DNA of 64,000 nt, taken from assembly GCF_003367705.1 (NCBI RefSeq), contig NZ_CP031425.1, forward strand, positions 3,348,001 through 3,412,000, given 5' to 3'. A program made the translations under genes and the position numbers. The notes under the pieces are model-generated. The model was not told the DNA's origin and ran no database searches. It worked only from the letters and a program-made list of their open reading frames with translations. Position 1 is the first letter of the stretch. Each line of letters opens with the position of its first letter. Below, one piece after another: positions 58,229 through 64,000 of this stretch. The DNA is from Microbacterium foliorum. GTDB taxonomy: Bacteria; Actinomycetota; Actinomycetes; Actinomycetales; Microbacteriaceae.

Positions 58229-60073
58229 TCAGAACTGCGGAGCGGTCTGGCACCACGACGCGTCGAAGCCGGTGAGGGCGACGACCTCGTCTCCGGTGCG
58301 CAGATCGAGCAGGTGCGTCTCGAGCTTCTGCGGCAGGGGCAGCAGCATCTGGTCGTAGGGGTTGTCGGTCAGGTCCGGCGCGACCACCACCGCGGCGTAC
58401 TGACCGCTGGGCGAGGCGCAGGCCTGCAGGATCGAGTCTGACGAGTCGACCTCGACGAGCTTGGTGGCCTTTCCGTCGTCGTCGACGCGCACGACCGCCT
58501 GACCGCTGGGGATGCCGTTCTCATCGCGCGCGACCACATGGCGCAGCGTGCCGCCGGGGAACGGCGTGATCGTGGTCGCCGTGCCGTAGTCCGGGTCGGA
58601 CGGCTCGAGCGGCACCTCGGTGCCGTCGGCGAGGTTCAGCTCGACCACCGTTCCGTCGAGCCGTTCGACGATGGCCGTGTAGGTGCCCCGGGAGATGCCC
58701 TGGATCGTCGTCGCGAGTCCGAGGGACTGCACACCCGCGTCGGTCGAGCGGTCGACCAGCGACAGCGCCCCGTCGAAGTCGATGAACAGCACCGCCGCGC
58801 TGTCCGGCACGAACTGCCAGACGAAGATGTTCGCCTCCTTGTCGCCGACCTCGGTCACCACGGGCTCGTCGTCGCCGCTGAGCGACTGGGTGACGAGCAC
58901 GCTCGCCCGGCCCTCGGTGTCGCTGACCTCCTTGTCGGAGTAGCTGTACCCCACGTAGCCGCCGCGGTCCGAGACCTGGATCGCACGGACGTATCCGACG
59001 CCGGGCAGTTCGAGCTCGCGCGAGTTCTTGCCGTCACGGTCCATGACGAGGAGCTTGGATCCCTCGTCCTCCTCGATCGACACGACGAGCTGCGACGAGG
59101 TCGCGCGGAAGTCGTTGATCTTGTCGGCGGTGAACACCTTCACGCCCTCGCCGGCGAGGTCGGTGCGGAAGATCGAGTCCTTCCCCTCGGGGTCACGTTG
59201 CAGCAGGAACAGAGTGGATGCCGGCGTCGAGAAGCTCGTGGTCAGCGTCGACGAGGGTCCACCGCCCGCGCCCACGGCATCGGCGACGCTCACGGTGTAG
59301 TCGGTGTCGTCGTCGAGCGGCACCGTGAAGCGGATGCCGATGCCCCGGCCCGCCGCATCGAGGGTGAACGGCACCGCAGGCTCGACGGTCACCTGCGACT
59401 CGTCGATGGTCGCGAGAGACTGGTTGGCCGTGAGGATGACGCGACTGCCCGACGACTCGATCGCCTCTTTCGGGTTCACCTGCACCTCGGTGATGCGCGG
59501 CCCCTGCGTCAGACTGACGAACCCGAGCGTGCCGCCGACGAGGACGAGGATGCCCAGCACGGCGCCGAGGGCGAACAGGAATCGGCGGTCGCGCGGGGCA
59601 GCGGGCGTCGTCGGCGCCGCTTCTCCGCCCGTTGAGCGAGCCGCAGCCACCGCATCCCCGCCCGTAGAGCGAGCCGCAGGCACCGCCTCCCCGCCCACCG
59701 AACCGGCCGCAGGCACCGCATCCCCGCCCGTTGAGCGAGCCGCAGGCACCGCCTCCCCGCCCGTCGAGCGAGCCGCAGGCGAGACGAAACGCGCCTCCTC
59801 AGCCGCAGGCACCGCTTCCCCACCCACCGAACCGGCCGCAGGCACCGCCTCCCCGCCCGTTGAGCGAGCCGCAGGCGAGACGAAACGCGCCCCCTCTGCA
59901 CCGGATGCGTCATCTCGCTCGGCTCCGCCGCCGGCATCCGCAGAACGGGCGGCCTCAGCCTCAGCAGCAGCAGCAGCAGCCTCGCGGGCGGCTCGCATCT
60001 CGGCCCTCGTGCGCGGCACGTCGGGAACGTCAGGAACGTCGGGCACGTCGGGTCGCTGATCGTCAGTACTCAT
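58229..60073 (-). CDS. Large membrane-anchored protein with tandem DNA-derived repeats
   Basis: 614 residues. N-terminal cytoplasmic part: acidic (PDVPDVPDVP), an Ala/Glu helix, then about eight 11-residue repeats of the type ARSTGGEAVPA (residues about 62-150) encoded by a 33-bp DNA repeat. A membrane helix (FLFALGAVLGILVLVGGTLGF) follows at about 165, then 420 extracytoplasmic residues with beta-strand repeats suggestive of a propeller or Ig-like folds (DYTVSVADAVG, KLLVMDRDGKNSRELEL). No catalytic motif. Overlaps the TIGR03943 gene by 11 bp, so it belongs to the zinc operon. Function unknown. Confidence 0.78.
   Translation of the reverse strand: MSTDDQRPDVPDVPDVPDVPRTRAEMRAAREAAAAAAEAEAARSADAGGGAERDDASGAEGARFVSPAARSTGGEAVPAAGSVGGEAVPAAEEARFVSPAARSTGGEAVPAARSTGGDAVPAAGSVGGEAVPAARSTGGDAVAAARSTGGEAAPTTPAAPRDRRFLFALGAVLGILVLVGGTLGFVSLTQGPRITEVQVNPKEAIESSGSRVILTANQSLATIDESQVTVEPAVPFTLDAAGRGIGIRFTVPLDDDTDYTVSVADAVGAGGGPSSTLTTSFSTPASTLFLLQRDPEGKDSIFRTDLAGEGVKVFTADKINDFRATSSQLVVSIEEDEGSKLLVMDRDGKNSRELELPGVGYVRAIQVSDRGGYVGYSYSDKEVSDTEGRASVLVTQSLSGDDEPVVTEVGDKEANIFVWQFVPDSAAVLFIDFDGALSLVDRSTDAGVQSLGLATTIQGISRGTYTAIVERLDGTVVELNLADGTEVPLEPSDPDYGTATTITPFPGGTLRHVVARDENGIPSGQAVVRVDDDGKATKLVEVDSSDSILQACASPSGQYAAVVVAPDLTDNPYDQMLLPLPQKLETHLLDLRTGDEVVALTGFDASWCQTAPQF
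59625..59890. repeat. 33-bp in-frame repeat array related to the 39.9-kb intergenic array
   Basis: Seven units of about 33 bp (core CCGCCCGTTGAGCGAGCC), two of them extended by GAGACGAAACGCG. Both sequence blocks occur in the 36-bp array at 39892-40083. The unit length is a multiple of three, so the frame is kept through all copies. Confidence 0.9.
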
Positions 60074-60875
60074 ACGGGTCCCGAGGCTCGTCGATCGCGG
60101 TCACCGTGGTCGGTTCGACGTGCAGCGATCCATCGACGTCGGCCTTCACTGTGCCATCGACCTGCACCCACTGACCGGTCGAGTACTCGCCCGCATCGAT
60201 CGTCACCGGCAGCGTCGCGGGCTGCGCGTCGATCACGCAGTGCGTGATGACCAGGCGGGTGAGGTTCACGCCGTCGGCATCCGTCGGTGTGACGAACCCC
60301 GTGAGCGTGACGGTCTTGCCGTCGTATGCCGCTGTGTTGGTGGCCGTCGCGAACACGCTCGCCCAGTCGCCCACCCCGAAGGTGGAGGTGTCGGCCACGC
60401 CGAGGGTCACGTCGTCGGCGCCCGCGAACAGCGCCGTCTGCTCTCCCACGCGCGACATCGCGAGCTCGACCGACAGCGACGCGGGAGGCAGCACGAGCGC
60501 GGCGATCACGACGCCGGATGCGACGACGCCGCCGGTGACCGTGCCGGCCAGGGCGAGGGTGCGCCGGGGCGACGGCGCGGCATCCGGGTGCTCCGACGAA
60601 TCCGCCACCGCGTGCCCGTGGTCGTGCCCGTGATCGCCCTCTTCGCCGAGCGGCAGCGCGAACGACCAGATCGCGCCTGCGATGGTCACGACGGCGGCCG
60701 CGCACGCGAACCAGATCGACTCGGGGCTGATGTAGAGATTCAGTCGACCGGTCAGGCCGAGCCCGAGCGTCACGACGGCGACGAGCGTGGCCAGGCCGAT
60801 GCCCAGCCAGCGGCTGCCGAGCGCCCGGCGTCGGTCGGCACGGTCGTGCGTGCGGTCATGCGTTCGGTCAGACAA
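60063..60875 (-). CDS. TIGR03943-family membrane protein (zinc-linked)
   Basis: 270 residues. Four N-terminal membrane helices with a His-rich loop (EEGDHGHDHGHAV) between, then an extracytoplasmic OB-like domain of the TIGR03943/DUF1980 type (VTLTGFVTPTDADGVNLTRLVITHC, VQVDGTVKADVDG). It nearly always occurs with a COG0701 permease, as here, and the pair is often Zur-controlled. The pair is thought to act in metal (zinc) handling but the mechanism is not established. Overlaps both neighbours. Confidence 0.88.
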   Translation of the reverse strand: MSDRTHDRTHDRADRRRALGSRWLGIGLATLVAVVTLGLGLTGRLNLYISPESIWFACAAAVVTIAGAIWSFALPLGEEGDHGHDHGHAVADSSEHPDAAPSPRRTLALAGTVTGGVVASGVVIAALVLPPASLSVELAMSRVGEQTALFAGADDVTLGVADTSTFGVGDWASVFATATNTAAYDGKTVTLTGFVTPTDADGVNLTRLVITHCVIDAQPATLPVTIDAGEYSTGQWVQVDGTVKADVDGSLHVEPTTVTAIDEPRDPYEY

Positions 60876-61902
60876 GGACGTTCACCCCGATCCCGATCGC
60901 GAAGGCGGCGAACACCACGACGCCGACGATGCCGACGAGCGTGCGGGTGGTGAAGGTGGTGCGCATCAGCGCGAGCATCTTCACGTCGACGAGGGGGCCG
61001 ACGAGCAGGAAAGCCACGAGGGCACCCGACGAGAAGGTCGAGGCGAAGGAGAGCGCGAAGAACGCGTCGACGTTCGAGCAGATCGCGACCGTCATCGCGA
61101 GGGCCATCATCGCGAGGATCGACAGCACCGGGTTCGAGCCGATGGCCAGCAGCACGTCACGCGGGATCAGCACCTGCACGGCGCCGGCGAGCGCCGAGCC
61201 GATGATGAGCGCGGGCATCACGGCGCGCAACTCGACGAGGAACTGCGTGAGGCTGCGGCGAACGGGCGTGCCGTGCTCGTGGGTGACGCGCTCGCAGGTG
61301 TCGACGAATCGCTGCGTGAGCATGGCGTTCGGGTCGGGGTGGCGGCTGTAGATCCAGCCGATGAGGTTGGCGATCAGGTATCCGCCGATCAGACGGGCGA
61401 CGAGGATGCCGTCGTCGAAGCCGAACGCCGCGTGCGTGGTGAGGATGACGATCGGGTTCACGATCGGCGCGGCGATGAGGAAGGTCATGGCTTCGGCCGG
61501 CGCGAGTCCGCGCATCATGAGCCCGCGCGCGAACGGCACGTTGCCGCATTCGCACACCGGGATGAGCATGCCGAGCAGCGACAGCACCGCACGACGGGCC
61601 CAGGCGCGCTTCGGCAGCCAGCGGTGGATGACGTCGGCGGGCAGCCACACCTGCACCACGATCGAGAGCAGCACGCCGAGGACCACGAACGGCAGCGCCT
61701 CGATCAGCACGCTCATCGCGAGCGTCAGGCCGTCCTGGGCCCTGGCGGGAAGGCTGGCGGTGAACAGCTCGGGCAGGAACCGGTCCACGAGGAACAGGGC
61801 GGCCACGAGGGCCGCGCCGAGTGCGACGCCGACCCACGGCGAGCGCGGCGGCCGGGAGAGCCGTTGCGGGTGCGGGGTGTGGGTGGCGGTCGGGGCGCTC
61901 AC
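60868..61902 (-). CDS. COG0701-family permease (UPF0718/ArsP-like)
   Basis: 344 residues from the GTG at 61902, which overlaps the zur stop by 4 bp (GTGA). Eight or more membrane helices, with the conserved cysteine motif IPVCECGNVPFARGL and a second block TVAICSNVDAFFALSF. The family includes ArsP exporters and the YcgR-type partner of TIGR03943 proteins; the neighbour and Zur context favour zinc over arsenic. Confidence 0.9.
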   Translation of the reverse strand: MSAPTATHTPHPQRLSRPPRSPWVGVALGAALVAALFLVDRFLPELFTASLPARAQDGLTLAMSVLIEALPFVVLGVLLSIVVQVWLPADVIHRWLPKRAWARRAVLSLLGMLIPVCECGNVPFARGLMMRGLAPAEAMTFLIAAPIVNPIVILTTHAAFGFDDGILVARLIGGYLIANLIGWIYSRHPDPNAMLTQRFVDTCERVTHEHGTPVRRSLTQFLVELRAVMPALIIGSALAGAVQVLIPRDVLLAIGSNPVLSILAMMALAMTVAICSNVDAFFALSFASTFSSGALVAFLLVGPLVDVKMLALMRTTFTTRTLVGIVGVVVFAAFAIGIGVNVLV

Positions 61903-62315
61903 GCGGTCGCTGCCTCTTCGGCGTCGCGCTTGTTGGTGCAGGAGGCGCAGAGCCCGAAGATGTCGACGACGTGCGCGGCATCCGTGAACCCGTGCAGTGC
62001 CGCGGTGCGATGCGCCCACTGCTCGACGTCGGTGGCCTCGATCTCGACGGTGAGCCCGCAGTTGCGGCAGATCAGGTGGTGGTGATGGCCCTGCGTGGTG
62101 CAGGCGCGATACAGCGCCTCGCCCTCGGGGCTCTGCAGCGAGTCGGCGTCGCCGGACGCCGCGAGTCCGGCGAGCGCGCGGTAGACCGTCGCGAGGCCGA
62201 TGCCGGTGTTGTCGTCGCGCAGACCGGCGTGCAGGTTCTGCGCGCTGACGAAGCCGCGCGCGTCGGCGAGGGCTTCGCGCACGCGCTCGCGCTGCCAGGT
62301 GTTCCGCTGAGCCAT
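61899..62315 (-). CDS. zur: Fur-family zinc regulator (Zur)
   Basis: 138 residues from the ATG at 62315. Fur-type winged helix (WQRERVREALADARGFVSAQNLHAGL, GIGLATVYRALAGLAASGDA) and dimerisation domain with HHHHLICRNCG and FGLCASC as the structural zinc site. Placed between a zinc-type ABC transporter and the COG0701/TIGR03943 pair, which identifies it as Zur rather than Fur. Represses zinc uptake and alternate ribosomal proteins when zinc is plentiful; rpmG-rpsN here are the Cys-free forms expected in such a regulon. Confidence 0.92.
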   Translation of the reverse strand: MAQRNTWQRERVREALADARGFVSAQNLHAGLRDDNTGIGLATVYRALAGLAASGDADSLQSPEGEALYRACTTQGHHHHLICRNCGLTVEIEATDVEQWAHRTAALHGFTDAAHVVDIFGLCASCTNKRDAEEAATA

Positions 62316-62359
62316 ACCCACGATTCTAGGCGCGCCGCCCTTGCCGGGCCCTGGGAGTG

Positions 62360-63238
62360 TCAGGCGCGCACGCGGCGCACACCGCCGCGTGCGCGCTGGA
62401 TGATCCAGCACACGACGTAGATCGTGAACGACAGGGTGGTGATGTACGGGCTCACCGGCAGCGTGCCCGCGAGAGCGAGCAGGATGCCGCCGACCGCCGA
62501 CACGAACCCGAAGAGAGCCGCGAGCAGGGGCACGGCCACCGGTCCTGCGGTGAGGCGCATCGCGGCGGCGGCCGGAGTGACCAGCAGCGCCATCACGAGG
62601 AGCGCCCCGATGATGTGCACGCTCACGGCCACGATGAGCCCGAGCAGCACCATGAACAGCAGGCTGACGGCACGCGTCGGCACTCCGCGCGCGGCGGCGG
62701 ATTCGGGATCGAGCGAGTCGAAGCGCAGCGGGTTCCACATGAGCAGCAGCCCCACCAGCACCACGATGCTGATGCCGAGCAGCCAGCCGAGATCGGGACT
62801 CGACACCGAGACGATCTGCCCGGTGAGCAGGCTGAAGCGGTTGGCGCTGCGCCCGTCGTACAGCGAGAGGAAGAGGATGCCGAGGCCGAGGCCGAACGGC
62901 ATCAGCACCCCGACGATCGAGTTGCGGTCCCTGGCCTTCGCACCGAGCACGCCGATCAGGATGGCCGCGACGAGCGCTCCGCCGAGGGATCCCGCGACCA
63001 CGCTGCCGCCGAAGAGCAGCGCTGCGGCGGCTCCGGCGAACGACAGTTCGCTGACCCCGTGCACCGCGAACGCGAGGTCGCGCTGCATCACGAACACGCC
63101 GATGAGTCCGCCGACGATGCCGAGCACGGCGCCCGCGATGATCGAGTTCGCGAGCAGGGCGACGAGCTCGCCGTAGTCCTGGAAGGAGAAGACGTCGCTC
63201 CAGTCGACCGCCGCGACGATGCCGCTCGCGACGGTCAT
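62360..63238 (-). CDS. Zinc/manganese-type ABC transporter permease
   Basis: 292 residues from the ATG at 63238. ABC-3 family permease with eight membrane helices: YGELVALLANSIIAGAVLGIVGG, VMQRDLAFAVHGVSELSFAGAA, VGVLMPFGLGLGILFLS and IGALLVMALLVTPAAAAMRL, all hallmarks of ZnuB/TroC. Start overlaps the ATPase gene stop by 4 bp. With zur downstream, zinc is the most likely substrate. Confidence 0.93.
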   Translation of the reverse strand: MTVASGIVAAVDWSDVFSFQDYGELVALLANSIIAGAVLGIVGGLIGVFVMQRDLAFAVHGVSELSFAGAAAALLFGGSVVAGSLGGALVAAILIGVLGAKARDRNSIVGVLMPFGLGLGILFLSLYDGRSANRFSLLTGQIVSVSSPDLGWLLGISIVVLVGLLLMWNPLRFDSLDPESAAARGVPTRAVSLLFMVLLGLIVAVSVHIIGALLVMALLVTPAAAAMRLTAGPVAVPLLAALFGFVSAVGGILLALAGTLPVSPYITTLSFTIYVVCWIIQRARGGVRRVRA

Positions 63239-64000
63239 GCGGCACCTCCGTGGTCGTGCGCGTGGTCGTGGTGGGGCTCGGCGTCGGGCACGCCGACGAC
63301 GACGAGACGGTCGCCTGCCCGCAGCACGAAGACCGGGGTGCCGTAGAGGGCGGTGAGCACGCGCGTCTGCAGCACCTCTTCGGGGGTGCCGAGCACGAAC
63401 CGCCCGCCGGCGATGTACAGGATCCGGTCGACCCTGCCGAGGATCGGGTTGATGTCGTGCGTGACGAACAGCACGGCCGCGCCGCGCTCGCGGCGCTGCC
63501 GATCGATGATGTCGGTGACGGCCACCTGGTTCGCGAGGTCGAGGTTCGACAGCGGCTCGTCGCACAGCAGCAGCGTGGGCTCGTCGGCGAGCGCCTGTCC
63601 CACGCGCAGCCGCTGCTGCTCGCCGCCCGAGAGGAGTCCGACCCGGCGGTCGGCATAGTGCGAGGCGCCGACGGCTTCGAGAAGCCGATCGACCTTCTCC
63701 CGGTCGCCCCGGTGCGGCACGGGCACGCCGAACCGGCTGCCCTGCACCCCGAGCGCCACGAGGTCGCGGGCCCGCATGCTCGTGTCGGGGGCGAGCGAGC
63801 GCTGCTGCGGGATGTACCCGATGCGCGGGTTTCCCTTGCGCACCGGCCCGCCGGCCACCGTGATCTCGCCGGCCGAGAGGGGCTGCAACCCGAGGATCGC
63901 CCGCAGCAGCGTGGTCTTGCCCGAGCCCGACGGGCCGAGCACGGCGATGAACTCGCCCGGCTGCACCGTCAGATCGAGACCCGACCACAGCTCACGGTCA
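63235..64000 (-). CDS. Zinc-type ABC transporter ATP-binding protein, 5' end beyond window
   Basis: ABC ATPase, cut by the right edge of the window; the visible frame begins in the first beta strands (DLTV) and continues to the Walker A GPSGSGKTT, the Q loop IGYIPQQR, the signature LLSGGEQQRLRVGQALADEP and Walker B LLLCDEPLSNLD. The C-terminal tail ends EPHHDHAHDHGG, a His-rich stretch seen in several zinc ABC ATPases. Partner of the permease with which it overlaps; the binding protein gene probably lies beyond the edge. Confidence 0.93.
   Translation of the reverse strand, partial: DRELWSGLDLTVQPGEFIAVLGPSGSGKTTLLRAILGLQPLSAGEITVAGGPVRKGNPRIGYIPQQRSLAPDTSMRARDLVALGVQGSRFGVPVPHRGDREKVDRLLEAVGASHYADRRVGLLSGGEQQRLRVGQALADEPTLLLCDEPLSNLDLANQVAVTDIIDRQRRERGAAVLFVTHDINPILGRVDRILYIAGGRFVLGTPEEVLQTRVLTALYGTPVFVLRAGDRLVVVGVPDAEPHHDHAHDHGGAA

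Noticed and set aside
62316..62359. Zur operator between zur and the ABC permease gene
   Set aside because: I searched this 44-bp gap for an AT-rich Zur palindrome and found none.

Overview
The window is a chromosomal segment of a high-GC Gram-positive actinobacterium. The content (dnaK-grpE-dnaJ order with HspR-type operators, DUF222/HNH protein, GPP34 protein, Asp23 cluster, bifunctional-type dcd, IdeR-type iron box, many GTG starts) and the overall style best fit Microbacteriaceae, probably Microbacterium or a close relative; the genus is an inference from gene content. I see no prophage, insertion sequence, CRISPR array, rRNA or replication origin. One tRNA (Gly, anticodon CCC) is present.

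Layout. 1-3.7 kb: heat-shock operon dnaK-grpE-dnaJ on the minus strand, with a well-placed promoter and two HAIR-like inverted repeats; hspR may begin at the left edge. 3.8-14.8 kb: thioredoxin-reductase-like flavoprotein, DUF3817 membrane protein, two AraC regulators further along, two MFS transporters, a RIO-type kinase, a CDF metal transporter, a DUF222/HNH protein, and a divergent pair of winged-helix proteins with histidine-rich segments around a perfect palindrome. 14.9-27 kb: dcd, tRNA-Gly, an MDR dehydrogenase with a divergent TetR regulator, an FAD oxidoreductase, a small HTH protein coupled to a Clp_N-SRPBCC fusion protein, an acyl-CoA ligase with a DUF1295 protein, a GDSL lipoprotein and an HD protein. 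27-34 kb: a seven-gene Asp23/alkaline-shock envelope cluster, an SDR, a DeoR regulator and GPP34. 34-45 kb: amino-acid permease, CorA, a serine-hydrolase-like lipoprotein lacking the catalytic SxxK, DUF2470 plus heme oxygenase behind an iron box, a PIF1-like helicase, a CopD/CtaG fusion and HU.

45-48 kb is a repeat-rich region around a DUF559 protein and an XRE membrane protein. It ends at a cysteine-free S14 and L33 pair with L28 (rpmB-rpmG-rpsN), preceded by a strongly folded intergenic segment. 48.9-57.5 kb is a galactoside-use locus: GH42 beta-galactosidase, two ABC permeases, a binding lipoprotein and GH36 alpha-galactosidase, with a divergent LacI regulator and two matching operators. 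57.5-64 kb holds a 3-methyladenine glycosylase and a zinc block: ABC ATPase and permease, a Zur-type Fur regulator, a COG0701-type permease, a TIGR03943 protein and a large anchored extracytoplasmic protein.

The most unusual theme is short tandem DNA repeats, both between and inside genes. One family occurs as a 36-bp intergenic array at 39.9 kb and, in the same reading phase, as an 11-residue protein repeat inside the gene at 58.2-60.1 kb. Other arrays lie beside gene ends at 6.4, 11.6, 45-47 and 47.8-48.0 kb, the last apparently built from one arm of the rpsN terminator. Several regulators (14.0, 22.8 kb) and the heme oxygenase (39.2 kb) look leaderless, with operator-like sites on their predicted promoters.
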